A stretch of DNA of 41,375 bases from an uncultured Verrucomicrobiae bacterium (GTDB lineage Bacteria > Verrucomicrobiota > Verrucomicrobiia > Verrucomicrobiales > Akkermansiaceae): positions 1 to 41,375 of the forward strand of contig CALGOH010000119.1 of NCBI GenBank assembly GCA_937957985.1, given 5' to 3'. Position numbers and translations under genes: made by a program. This document shows positions 34,110-41,375 of the stretch, in pieces. Under the pieces are notes generated by a model that did not search any database, had not been told where the DNA came from, and worked only from the letters and a program-made list of their open reading frames with translations. Position 1 is the stretch's first letter; every line of letters begins with the position of its first letter.

Positions 34110-36104
34110 TCAGCGGAGGCCGGGAGTCTGAGGGCCGGCGGTCGGGGTTTCGACTTTTGGCATGGGTTTAGGCAGGCAGAGCAGGGCCTCGGCCAGGAGG
34201 AAGAAGAGCATGGCGATCAGGAAGGCCCGCCAGACGCTGCGGGAGATGTTTTCCTGGGCGGAGCCACTGCGGTCCTCGAAGAGCGAGAAGTTCAGGCCGT
34301 CGAAAAGGGGAGCGACGGCGTTGGTCTCGACCTGACCCGCGAGGTCTTCCTCGGGCGGGCGGTTGACGGCCCGTAGGCGGTCGCCGAAACGATACACTCC
34401 GGCGACGTGGTCGATCCGGGCTCCGGTGGCATCGTCGTAACGATCGAGCCGCTCCCGCGTTTCATTCGGCCCGGGCGTCGCGTCGGGGGAGCCGACTTCG
34501 ACGAGGTAGCCGCTGTCGAATCGTTCCGCGCCGCGCACCACGGCCCTCTGGGCGAGCGGAAGGAGCACGTCGGCGTCGCCGAGGTTGGACCAGGTGTAGT
34601 CCGGCAGCGGGCCGACGAACCAGGCGGTGCCCCTGCCGACGATGCGTCGGACGAGGAAGGGCTCGGTGTCGTCCCAGCGGGCGAGGATGGACGACTCCCC
34701 CTGCGGGATGCGGCGCTTCACCGCGCGGAGCCGGTCGGCGGGCACCGGAGTGCCGTCGATACCGTCGCGCAGCAGTCCATCGGCGCGGTCCCAACTGTCG
34801 AGAATGAAGAACTGGTCGGCCGGGGCGTTTTGGACCTCCGACCAGGAGATGCCGAGAAACTCGGTGTCGGAGTCGGAAGCGGGAGGGAAGAGCACGAGTT
34901 GCCCGCCCTCGCGGACGAAGGTCTCCAGTTGGTCGGCCGTCGCGCCCTTTGGAAGACCCGTGGACCAGAAGACCGCCGCGCTTTCCTTGGCGACAGAGGG
35001 CGGCACGGACGACGGGTCGATGAGGGAGGCGGTCTGCCCGCCGAATCCCTGCGGAGCGGCCGCGAGCATCAGGTAATCGGCCGCCTCGCCCGGTGGGGCG
35101 ACCACCTTCGAGGCGACCGGCAGGGCGGGGCCGTAGGCGAAGTAGGCGACATTGTCGCGCGGGTTGCCGTCGCCCGGGATGGACATCCAGCCGTATCCGC
35201 TTTCGTCGGTTTCGGGTGTCGGCAGGGTCTTGACGAAGCGCAGGCGCTGGCCGGTGACGGTCAGGCTGTCGGTTGATCGGGCTCCGTTGAGCGTGGTGGT
35301 GAGGGGGAGGTTGAGGGGCGAGCGGGCCGCCCCGTTGCGTGCGACCTCGAGGTCGAGTTCGAGCCGGTCGCCGTTTCTCCTCGATCCCAGGATCCGGAGG
35401 CCTTGGTTGGAGGCGCTCTCCCCGCCAAGCGCGAGCACCCGGACGCGCGGTGGTTGGGGAAGGTTCGCGAGAGATGCCCGGGCCTTGTTCCACCGGTCGT
35501 CCTCCGGCGACCAGTTGGAGACCTGCAGGTCGGAGGCGATCCAGACTTCGGCCCGGCCGGACGTCTCGGCGAGGAATCCCGCGGCGGAGGAAAGGAGTTC
35601 GGGAAGGTCTGCCGCCGAGTCGGTCGCCGCGGTCGAGGAAAGTTCCGCCAGAACGTCGGGCGAGGGGACCTCCTGTGGTGTTCCCGAGGCGCTGTCGATG
35701 AGCACCAACCGGGTGCCGCTGAGGTCGGAGATCGCGTCGCCGACCCGGTCGATGGCGAGCGCCCTTCGCGAGAGTCCACCGTTCTCCGGCTTGCTCTCCA
35801 TGCTCGCCGAGCGGTCGAGGACGAGCACGACCAGGTCGGGCCTTCCGGCCCCGAGTCCGAAGAATCCCCCGACGAGCGGCAGCGAGGCGGCGGCGACCAG
35901 CGCGGCGATGCCCAGGGTGCGGCAGATCAGGATGAGGATGTGTCGCAGCCGCTTCTTGCCGCGCGACTCGCGGGTCGCCTTGAGCAGGAACTGCATCGCC
36001 GCCCACTTCACCGTCTTGTGGCGGCGGCGGTTGAGCAGGTGGATGATGACCGGGATGGAGGCCGCAAGCAGCCCCCAGAGCATCCATGTTTGCTGGAAGT
36101 ACAT
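34110..36104 (-). CDS. BatA/VWA-domain membrane protein
   Basis: A 664-residue protein with the BatA N-terminal domain: helix at 6-24 followed by the LLNRRRHKTVKWAAMQFL signature, and a second helix at about 57-80. The VWA domain has MIDAS DRSAS (97-101). The long middle section has an amidotransferase-like fold segment (FVREGGQLVLFPP), and one helix near the C-terminus (about 628-650) anchors it. Bat proteins act with MoxR AAA ATPases and DUF58 proteins, in Bacteroides linked to aerotolerance. It starts nine bases after the DUF58 stop. Confidence 0.87.
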   Translation of the reverse strand: MYFQQTWMLWGLLAASIPVIIHLLNRRRHKTVKWAAMQFLLKATRESRGKKRLRHILILICRTLGIAALVAAASLPLVGGFFGLGAGRPDLVVLVLDRSASMESKPENGGLSRRALAIDRVGDAISDLSGTRLVLIDSASGTPQEVPSPDVLAELSSTAATDSAADLPELLSSAAGFLAETSGRAEVWIASDLQVSNWSPEDDRWNKARASLANLPQPPRVRVLALGGESASNQGLRILGSRRNGDRLELDLEVARNGAARSPLNLPLTTTLNGARSTDSLTVTGQRLRFVKTLPTPETDESGYGWMSIPGDGNPRDNVAYFAYGPALPVASKVVAPPGEAADYLMLAAAPQGFGGQTASLIDPSSVPPSVAKESAAVFWSTGLPKGATADQLETFVREGGQLVLFPPASDSDTEFLGISWSEVQNAPADQFFILDSWDRADGLLRDGIDGTPVPADRLRAVKRRIPQGESSILARWDDTEPFLVRRIVGRGTAWFVGPLPDYTWSNLGDADVLLPLAQRAVVRGAERFDSGYLVEVGSPDATPGPNETRERLDRYDDATGARIDHVAGVYRFGDRLRAVNRPPEEDLAGQVETNAVAPLFDGLNFSLFEDRSGSAQENISRSVWRAFLIAMLFFLLAEALLCLPKPMPKVETPTAGPQTPGLR

Positions 36105-36113
36105 GTCAGCAGG

Positions 36114-37004
36114 TCATTTGCCCTTCGGCAGCCGTGCCGTTAGAAACTCGCGGAGCAGCGGTTCGAGGGGGGTGTCGGTGGGGACGAGTTGATAGTCGGC
36201 ATTGGCGTCGTGGCACTTGTCGCGGACCGCCTTCATGAAGTCGTTGAGGGCGGTGTGGTATTCCTCGGCCACGAGGGCCGGTTCGACGACCAGTGCGGTG
36301 TTGTCCTCCAGATCGACGAAGCGGTGCGGTCGCTCGAAGTCGAAGCTGAGCTCCTGCGGGTCCATCAAGTGGAATACCGAGATGTCGTGCTTGCGGTAGC
36401 GGAGGTGCTGGAGGGCGTCGGCCAGTTTCTCCGGCTCGGTGAAGAGGTCCGAAAGGATGACCACGAAGGCGCGCTGCCCGATCTTCTCGGCGATGGTGTG
36501 GAGGGCGTCGACAAGCCCCGTTTCACCCTCCGGCTCGAGGTTCCTGAGGGTGTCGAAGATCCGCTGCAGGTGGGCGGCGCGGCGGCTTGGCGGGATTTCG
36601 AGGTGGAGGGTTTCGGTGCACAGCGACAGGCCGGCGGCGTCGCCCTGGTTGACGAGCAGGTAGGCGAGCGACGCGGCGATGCGGCGGGCGAACTCGACCT
36701 TGCTCTCGCCGTGGCCGGCGAAGTTCATCGAGCCGGAGGCATCGACGACGAAGTAGGCGCGGAGGTTGGTGTCGGCTTCGAATTCCTTGATGTAGAACCG
36801 GTCCGAGCGGGCGAAGGCCTTCCAGTCGAGGCGGCGGGTATCGTCGCCGGGCACGTATTTCCGGTACTCGGCGAACTCGACCGACGATCCGCGGTGGGGC
36901 GACCGGTGTTTGCCGGCGACGTTGCCGACCATCGGCATGCGGCTCTCGACCGGCAGCGACCCGAGTCGGGAGAGCAGGTCGTGGTCGAGGAAGGGATAGC
37001 TCAT
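36114..37004 (-). CDS. DUF58 domain protein
   Basis: A 296-residue soluble DUF58 protein. The family block is present: YRKYVPGDDTRRLDWKAFAR (47-66), then YIKEFE, and a VWA-like strand VVDASGSMNF. It usually works with the MoxR ATPase and Bat-type VWA proteins, perhaps as a metal-binding adaptor. Its ATG overlaps the nucleotidyltransferase stop by four bases as ATGA (37001-37004), so its translation is coupled to that gene and not directly to moxR. Confidence 0.9.
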   Translation of the reverse strand: MSYPFLDHDLLSRLGSLPVESRMPMVGNVAGKHRSPHRGSSVEFAEYRKYVPGDDTRRLDWKAFARSDRFYIKEFEADTNLRAYFVVDASGSMNFAGHGESKVEFARRIAASLAYLLVNQGDAAGLSLCTETLHLEIPPSRRAAHLQRIFDTLRNLEPEGETGLVDALHTIAEKIGQRAFVVILSDLFTEPEKLADALQHLRYRKHDISVFHLMDPQELSFDFERPHRFVDLEDNTALVVEPALVAEEYHTALNDFMKAVRDKCHDANADYQLVPTDTPLEPLLREFLTARLPKGK

Positions 37005-37465
37005 GTGTCGGGATCGGCGTCGGGGTGGAGTCGCAGGATTTCTTCGACGTCGGCAAGATCCAGGAGCCGGCCGGAGTGGCGCTTGGAGCGGATCAGATTG
37101 GAAATCGAAAGATAGTTGAGGGGTCCCGAGGAGGTCTCAAATATGGCGCGAGTGGACCAGGCTTCTTCAAAGTCGAGCGGTTGAACCGAGGTAAGGAAGT
37201 CAATCGCCGAGGGATAGACCCCGACCATGTATTGAAGACCCTCGTTGGCAAGATCGTCTTCGGTCACCTCGATCAGCGGGATGCCGAACTCCCGGAACGC
37301 TTTTGCGGTTTTCTGCACGTTTCTGCGTTCCAGCCTCAGCCAGCTGTCGAGATCCTTGGTGAATCGTGGTTGTGTGTGTCGAATCACGGCGTATCCCCCG
37401 ACGATCAGGTATTGGACATCATGAACGCCTAACAGACGTAACATGTCTTTGAAGTCGGGGTTCAT
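37001..37465 (-). CDS. Nucleotidyltransferase-fold protein (AbiEii/MNT-like)
   Basis: A 154-residue protein with the minimal nucleotidyltransferase core: GGYAVIRHTQPRFTKDLDSWL (23-43), where Asp38 and Asp40 would hold the metal. Proteins of this class often act as toxins or AMPylating enzymes paired with a small partner. Here the partner is the 67-residue gene upstream, with a 47-base overlap in a different frame. The start MNPDFKD matches the N-terminus I know from this family. It sits inside the moxR operon with an ATGA junction to DUF58. Confidence 0.8.
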   Translation of the reverse strand: MNPDFKDMLRLLGVHDVQYLIVGGYAVIRHTQPRFTKDLDSWLRLERRNVQKTAKAFREFGIPLIEVTEDDLANEGLQYMVGVYPSAIDFLTSVQPLDFEEAWSTRAIFETSSGPLNYLSISNLIRSKRHSGRLLDLADVEEILRLHPDADPDT

Positions 37466-37622
37466 GGGGCTGGATGTCGTACATCTGACGGTATTCGATC
37501 ACCATCTGCCAGGCGATGTCGTTGATCTCGTCCGTTGATAGGCGCTGGCAGTCCCGAAGGTGCGCCAGACGCATGTCATCGAACGAGTCGAACCTGCGGA
37601 CGATGTGCTTCTGCATTGGCAT
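37419..37622 (-). CDS. Small partner protein of the nucleotidyltransferase
   Basis: A 67-residue protein starting MPMQKHIVRRFDSFDDMRLA and ending RLQRHVTSVRRS. Small polar proteins with an RFxSF-type start and RLQR-type end precede this nucleotidyltransferase family in other bacteria (from memory). It starts seven bases after the moxR stop and overlaps the nucleotidyltransferase by 47 bases. A regulatory or antitoxin-like role is inferred only from the two-gene arrangement. Confidence 0.65.
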   Translation of the reverse strand: MPMQKHIVRRFDSFDDMRLAHLRDCQRLSTDEINDIAWQMVIEYRQMYDIQPHEPRLQRHVTSVRRS

Positions 37623-37628
37623 GGCGCG

Positions 37629-38672
37629 TCACGAGTTGCGCATCTCCTCGATGAGGCGTTCGACCACCTTCTTGGAGGTCATGCCCTGGGATTCCGCGGC
37701 GAAGTTGGTGATGACCCGGTGACCGAGCACCGAGGCGGCGACGGCCTCGACATCCTCGAGGCTGGCCATGTAGTGGCCCCGCAGGGCGGCGCGGGCCTTG
37801 GCTCCGAGGATGAGGTACTGGACCGCGCGCGGTCCCGCACCCCAGGCGATGAGTTCCCGCACCCAGTCCGGGGCCTCGGGAAGCCCCGGACGGGTCTTGC
37901 GCACGATCGCCACGGCGTAGTCGTAGAGGTGTTCCGGCACCGGGACCCGGCGGACCAGCGACTGGTAGGCCATGACCTTCTCCCCATCGAGCAGGTGGTC
38001 GAGCTGAGGACGGGCCGAGCCGGTCGTCGAGCGGGCGATCTCCTTTTCCTCCGAGGCGCTCGGATAGTCGACTTCGATGAGGAACATGAAGCGGTCGAGC
38101 TGCGCCTCAGGCAGCGGGTAGGTGCCTTCCTGCTCGACGGGGTTCTGGGTGGCGAGCACGAAGAAGGGCGGCTTGAGGTCGTAGGTTTCGCCGAGGACGG
38201 TCACCTTGAGTTCCTGCATCGCCTCGAGCATGGCCGACTGGGTCTTGGCCGGGGCGCGGTTGATTTCGTCGGCCAGCACGATGTTGGCGAAGACCGGACC
38301 CTTCACGAACTCGAACTCCCGTTTGCCGCCGACTCCGGTTTCCTGGATGATGTCGGTGCCGGTGATGTCGGCGGGCATCAGGTCGGGGGTGAACTGGATG
38401 CGGTTGAAGGTGAGGTCGAAGGTCTGGGCGACCGAGGAAACGAGCAGGGTCTTGGCCAGGCCCGGAACTCCCATGAGCAGGGCGTGGCCGCGGGCGAAGA
38501 GGCAGATGGCGAGCTTTTCGATGACCTCGTCCTGACCGACGATGGCCTTGGCCAGCTCGGCCTTGAAGGCGGCGTAGGTTTTGCCGAGTTCGTCGATCGC
38601 CGCGACATCGTCGGGAGGCAGTTGGTGCTCGGAGGCGGGTGTCGGAGGGGCGTCGGTCAGGGTGTCTTCCAT
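37629..38672 (-). CDS. MoxR-family AAA+ ATPase
   Basis: A 347-residue MoxR ATPase. Walker A is GVPGLAKT (68-75), Walker B LADEIN (133-138), and sensor 1 is within ATQNPVEQEGTYPLPEAQLDRF. The C-terminal lid is present. MoxR proteins act as chaperones that insert cofactors or metal ions with the help of VWA proteins. It is the first gene of the minus-strand operon through the VWA protein at 31517. Its upstream region is shared with the rpsM operon, and no clear promoter for it stood out. Confidence 0.92.
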   Translation of the reverse strand: MEDTLTDAPPTPASEHQLPPDDVAAIDELGKTYAAFKAELAKAIVGQDEVIEKLAICLFARGHALLMGVPGLAKTLLVSSVAQTFDLTFNRIQFTPDLMPADITGTDIIQETGVGGKREFEFVKGPVFANIVLADEINRAPAKTQSAMLEAMQELKVTVLGETYDLKPPFFVLATQNPVEQEGTYPLPEAQLDRFMFLIEVDYPSASEEKEIARSTTGSARPQLDHLLDGEKVMAYQSLVRRVPVPEHLYDYAVAIVRKTRPGLPEAPDWVRELIAWGAGPRAVQYLILGAKARAALRGHYMASLEDVEAVAASVLGHRVITNFAAESQGMTSKKVVERLIEEMRNS

Positions 38673-38929
38673 GGCGTTGAATGCAGCTTGGAAGCGACGC
38701 TAGAGGCGGGCCTTGTTTTGTCGAGCCGCTAGAGCGGGCTCGGTGGCCTCCGGGGCGGCGAGGAGTCCGATCGGCGGGGCCGGCGGGAACGCCCAGAAAG
38801 TCCGGCGAAATTTCCATTTCCCGCTTGTCACCCCCCGATCCTCTGCTAAACAGCCCGCCCGCTCCGCTCGGGTGCGCGCTTCCGCGTCGCCACCTCCCGC
38901 GGAGCGAAGTTCGCTCAACCACGAGTCCC
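38673..38929. promoter_or_regulatory. Divergent region of moxR and rpsM operons
   Basis: 257 bases without a gene. For rpsM, TTGTCA (38825-38830) and TAAACA (38847-38852), 16 apart, form a good sigma70 promoter and leave a leader of about 70 bases. The leader contains GAGCGAA-G-TTCGCTC (38902-38916), a perfect hairpin close to the rpsM ATG. In many bacteria S4 represses its own operon by binding this leader; a similar role here is possible. An imperfect palindrome (38723-38741) lies nearer moxR. Confidence 0.5.
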
Positions 38930-39298
38930 ATGGCACGAATTTTCGGCATCGAAATCCCCAACGAGAAGCGCATCGAGGCTTCTCTGCGTTACATTTACGG
39001 CATCGGCACCTCGACCGCTTCGCGCATCCTCGATCACGCGGGGATCGATCCGAACATCCGCACCGGTCAGCTCACCGAGGACCAGTTGGTCAAGATCGGC
39101 GGGGTGATCCAGAGCGAGGGCATCATCATCGAGGGTGACCTCCGCCGCGAGAAGCAGGCCCAATTGAAGCGCCTGGCCTCGATCAACTGCGTGCGCGGCA
39201 TCCGCCACAAGCGCGGCCTGCCCGTGCGCGGCCAGCGAACCCGCACCAATGCCCGGACCCGGAAGGGCAAGCGGAAGACCGTGGGCGTGAAGAAGTAA
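38930..39298 (+). CDS. rpsM: 30S ribosomal protein S13
   Basis: A 122-residue S13, of normal length. MARIFGIEIPNEKRIEASLRYIYGIG is the usual N-terminus and the C-terminal RHKRGLPVRGQRTRTNARTRKG block is diagnostic. It binds the head of the small subunit and contacts tRNA and the B1 bridges. First gene of a three-gene ribosomal operon; rpsK starts 22 bases downstream. The start is chosen at the standard S13 N-terminus and not at the longer in-frame opening upstream. Confidence 0.97.
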   Translation: MARIFGIEIPNEKRIEASLRYIYGIGTSTASRILDHAGIDPNIRTGQLTEDQLVKIGGVIQSEGIIIEGDLRREKQAQLKRLASINCVRGIRHKRGLPVRGQRTRTNARTRKGKRKTVGVKK

Positions 39299-39320
39299 GT
39301 TTCGAACCATTTTACCGACC

Positions 39321-39944
39321 ATGGCTGACGAAGAGACCAAGAACGACGCGCCTGCGGCCGAGGAAGCCGGGGACAAGCCGGCTGCCGCCGAGCAGGCACC
39401 CGCACCCGCTCCGAAGGCCGAAGAACCGGCTACCGAGGAGAAGGCTCCCGCGAATGAAGAGAAGGCCGCCGGGGAGGCTCCGAAGGCCGGGGAGGAGGCC
39501 GCGGCTCCGAAGAAGGAGGAGAAGCGCGACATCTTCGCCGAGATCGCCGGTGCCGAGGAGGGCGAGGTCAAGATCCACAAGGCCAAGAAGTCCAAGCACA
39601 TCTCGAAGGGGATCGTCCACGTCACGGCGACCTTCAACAACACCCTGGTCAACGTCACCGACGCCGCCGGCAACACCATCGGCTGGTCGAGCGCCGGCAA
39701 GATGGGCTTCAAGGGCTCGCGCAAGAGCACGGCCTACGCCGCGCAGGTGGTCTCGCAGGATGCCTGCCGCCAGGCGATGGGCCACGGACTCAAGGAAGCC
39801 GAGGTCCGCGTGAAGGGTCCCGGTTCCGGCCGCGAGTCGGCCGTGCGCGCCGTGCAGGCCCTCGGCGTGGAGATCACTTCGATCAAGGACGTGACTCCGA
39901 TCCCGCACAACGGCTGCCGCCCCAAGAAGGCCCGCCGCGTCTAA
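39321..39944 (+). CDS. rpsK: 30S ribosomal protein S11 with long acidic N-terminal extension
   Basis: The C-terminal 122 residues (from about 86) are a regular S11, with TATFNNTLVNVTD, GSRKSTAYAAQV and PIPHNGCRPKKARRV. In front lies an extra stretch of about 85 residues made of Ala, Glu, Pro and Lys (for example APAPAPKAEEPATEEKAP), strongly acidic and probably disordered. A normal S11 has about 129 residues; this has 207. The extension is in frame with one ATG 22 bases after rpsM, and no better start lies nearer the core. S11 sits at the platform near the mRNA exit, so a tail here would be exposed. Confidence 0.93.
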   Translation: MADEETKNDAPAAEEAGDKPAAAEQAPAPAPKAEEPATEEKAPANEEKAAGEAPKAGEEAAAPKKEEKRDIFAEIAGAEEGEVKIHKAKKSKHISKGIVHVTATFNNTLVNVTDAAGNTIGWSSAGKMGFKGSRKSTAYAAQVVSQDACRQAMGHGLKEAEVRVKGPGSGRESAVRAVQALGVEITSIKDVTPIPHNGCRPKKARRV

Positions 39945-39967
39945 TCCCCTGAACGATTTCCTGAATC

Positions 39968-40579
39968 ATGGCTCGTTACACCGGTCCCCGCACCAAGATC
40001 AGCCGCCGTTTCGGCGTCGCCCTCTTCGGTCCCTCGAAAGCGCTCGAGCGCCGCAATTTCCCGCCCGGCCAGCACGGACTCCGCGCCGGCCGCAAGAAGA
40101 AGAGCGACTACTCGATCGCGCTTGGCGAGAAGCAGAAGCTCCGCTTCCAGTATGGCGTCCTCGAGAAGCAGTTCCGCGGATACTACGAGGAGGCCGCCCG
40201 CCGTCGCGGCGTGACCGGCGAGATCCTGCTCCAGCTCCTCGAGACCCGTCTCGACAACGTCTGCTACCGTCTCGGCTTCGCCAACACCCGCGCCGCGGCC
40301 CGCCAGCTCGTCAATCACGGCCACGTGCTCGTCAACGGCCAGCAGGTCGACATCCCGAGCTACCAGGTCAAGCCGGGCGACAAGATCAAGATCGGACCGA
40401 AGCCCTCGGCCCAGCAGCTCGCGCTGCGCATGATGGACCTGACCCAGTCGGTGCCGCTGGTCGATTGGCTGACCCTCGACCGCGAGTCGATGGAAGCCAC
40501 CGTCGAGCGCGTGCCCGAGCGTTCCGACATCGATCCGCTCGTCAACGAGCAGCTCATCGTCGAGCTCTACTCGCGCTGA
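39968..40579 (+). CDS. rpsD: 30S ribosomal protein S4
   Basis: A 203-residue S4, a primary 16S rRNA binder and, in known cases, translational repressor of its operon. The N-terminal region (MARYTGPRTKISRRFG) has no zinc cysteines; the S4 RNA-binding domain is at about 94-157 (RLDNVCYRLGFANTRAAARQLV, then VLVNGQQVDIPSYQV). It starts 23 bases after rpsK and ends the operon: a strong terminator follows. rpoA and rplQ, which usually come next, are not here. Confidence 0.96.
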   Translation: MARYTGPRTKISRRFGVALFGPSKALERRNFPPGQHGLRAGRKKKSDYSIALGEKQKLRFQYGVLEKQFRGYYEEAARRRGVTGEILLQLLETRLDNVCYRLGFANTRAAARQLVNHGHVLVNGQQVDIPSYQVKPGDKIKIGPKPSAQQLALRMMDLTQSVPLVDWLTLDRESMEATVERVPERSDIDPLVNEQLIVELYSR

Positions 40580-40599
40580 GTCGCCAGCCGCTTTGCGAA

Positions 40600-40628
40600 A
40601 GCGTCCGGGGAGACCCGGGCGCTTTTTT
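40600..40628 (+). terminator. Strong intrinsic terminator after rpsD
   Basis: A 10-base stem (AGCGTCCGGG with CCCGGGCGCT, one G-T pair) closes a GAGA loop and is followed by six T. It is 20 bases past the rpsD stop and ends the ribosomal operon. Confidence 0.92.
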
Positions 40629-40635
40629 GGTTTTT

Positions 40636-40772
40636 GGAGTGCGGAGGCTTGCCTCCGCTTTCGAGCTACCCACAGTCTTGGCAGCCGGATGACAGACATC
40701 TGATGGGTCCGGCAGGCTCCGCGGTGAGCTCTCTTTCGGCGGGTCCAAAGCGGAGGCGAGCCTCCGCACTCC
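40636..40772. repeat. REPIN-like palindrome doublet
   Basis: A 26-base sequence (40636-40661) is repeated in inverted orientation at 40747-40772 with one mismatch. Each arm is itself a hairpin (GCGGAGGC-TT-GCCTCCGC on the left). The 85-base spacer has weaker symmetry. Two inverted REP hairpins around a spacer is the definition of a REPIN, a form spread by RAYT transposases. It lies between the rpsD terminator and zwf. Confidence 0.8.
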
Positions 40773-40786
40773 ATATTTTTCACTGC

Positions 40787-41375
40787 ATGAGCAATCCCTT
40801 TCGTGAACATCTCGTTTCCCGCAATGCCGCGGAGCCTTGCACGGTGGTCATTTTCGGCGCCACCGGCGACCTCACCCACCGCAAGCCGGTTCCAGCGATC
40901 TACAACACTGCCCGAGATGGCGATCTGCCGGCAGGCGTGCAGATTCTAGGCTTCGCCCGCCGGGACAAAAGCGACGGGGAATTCCGCGCCGGCCTGGAGG
41001 AGCTCAACCGCAAGGTCTCCCGAACCGGCCACGACGAGGCGATCTGGTCGAGCTTCGTCGGCAACATCCACTATCACCGCAGCGAGTTCGGCGATGCCGA
41101 CGGATACCAGCGCCTCGCCGAGCGCCTCGACGAGATCGATCGCGAACGCGGCGGCAAGGGCAACCGCCTGTTCTACATCGCCAGCGCGCCGGAGTTCTTC
41201 GACGACATCCTCGATCACCTCAAGACGGCCGGCCTCAACGAATGCCGGAAGGGCTGCTGGTCGCGGGTGATCGTCGAGAAGCCCTTCGGCACCGACCTTG
41301 CCACCGCGCAGCACCTCAACGAGGTGGTGAGCCGCACCTTCGACTCGTATTCGAAGAAGGAGATAAGGACCATAC
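40787..41375 (+). CDS. zwf: Glucose-6-phosphate 1-dehydrogenase (partial)
   Basis: The first 196 codons of G6PD, cut by the window end. Oxidises glucose-6-phosphate to 6-phosphogluconolactone with NADP+. GATGDLTHRK is the nucleotide motif and RVIVEKPFG the substrate-site motif (EKPFG with the conserved Lys). The start ATG at 40787 gives a typical N-terminus. With KDPG aldolase elsewhere in the window it would feed the Entner-Doudoroff route. The last 11 or so codons depart from the expected FDExxIYRIDHYLG continuation and may be a sequence-end artefact. The REPIN-like repeat lies just upstream. Confidence 0.9.
   Translation, partial: MSNPFREHLVSRNAAEPCTVVIFGATGDLTHRKPVPAIYNTARDGDLPAGVQILGFARRDKSDGEFRAGLEELNRKVSRTGHDEAIWSSFVGNIHYHRSEFGDADGYQRLAERLDEIDRERGGKGNRLFYIASAPEFFDDILDHLKTAGLNECRKGCWSRVIVEKPFGTDLATAQHLNEVVSRTFDSYSKKEIRTI

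Overview
The window is high-GC bacterial DNA, densely coded on both strands, with very short or overlapping gene junctions and almost no recognisable Shine-Dalgarno sequences. The gene set (MoxR/DUF58/BatA/VWA operon, DUF1080 hydrolase, DUF4407 protein, sugar-isomerase plus Gfo/Idh pairs, REP-type transposase with palindromes, RpiB-SHMT fusion) suggests a member of the Planctomycetes-Verrucomicrobia group, most likely a verrucomicrobium. This is inference from gene content; there is no rRNA in the window. I found no tRNA, rRNA or CRISPR array.

Layout. (1) 1-3397: a membrane pyrophosphatase on the minus strand, with divergent ftsB-like and hpt genes. (2) 3404-13666: a carbohydrate catabolic island built around an XRE-cupin regulator (10416-10958). 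The minus-strand arm carries GH88 unsaturated glucuronyl hydrolase and SDR genes; further along are an NRAMP-fold transporter that lacks the metal-binding motifs, a Gfo/Idh oxidoreductase, a TIM-barrel isomerase and a DUF2071 protein. The plus-strand arm carries KDPG aldolase, a second TIM-barrel isomerase and a second Gfo/Idh oxidoreductase. (3) 13705-14377: a REP-associated tyrosine transposase framed by two inverted copies of a three-hairpin palindromic unit. (4) 14400-17169: DUF1080 hydrolase, AONS-type PLP enzyme and a D,D-carboxypeptidase lipoprotein. (5) 17304-23775: lone rpsN, FmdB-type zinc ribbon, CNNM/CorC protein, methyltransferase, DUF4407 coiled-coil membrane protein and a CPA antiporter with an RCK domain. 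(6) 23967-31507: an unknown single-pass membrane protein, dGTPase, Uma2 nuclease, RecQ, low-molecular-weight phosphatase and an RpiB-SHMT fusion. (7) 31517-38672, minus strand: a MoxR-DUF58-BatA-VWA operon with a two-gene nucleotidyltransferase cassette inserted between moxR and the DUF58 gene. (8) 38930-40579: rpsM-rpsK-rpsD ending in a strong terminator, a REPIN-like doublet, then the start of zwf, which runs off the end.

How it fits together. The island in (2) plus the DUF1080 gene in (4) could import and degrade uronate-containing glycans: GH88 cleaves unsaturated uronates, reductases and isomerases process the sugars, and KDPG aldolase makes pyruvate and glyceraldehyde-3-phosphate. The two Gfo/Idh-isomerase pairs with a DUF1080 hydrolase also resemble the 3-keto-glycoside route. 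The most notable points are the degenerate NRAMP-like transporter inside a sugar cluster, the RpiB-SHMT fusion, the long acidic extension on ribosomal protein S11, and several families of short palindromic repeats around a resident RAYT transposase.
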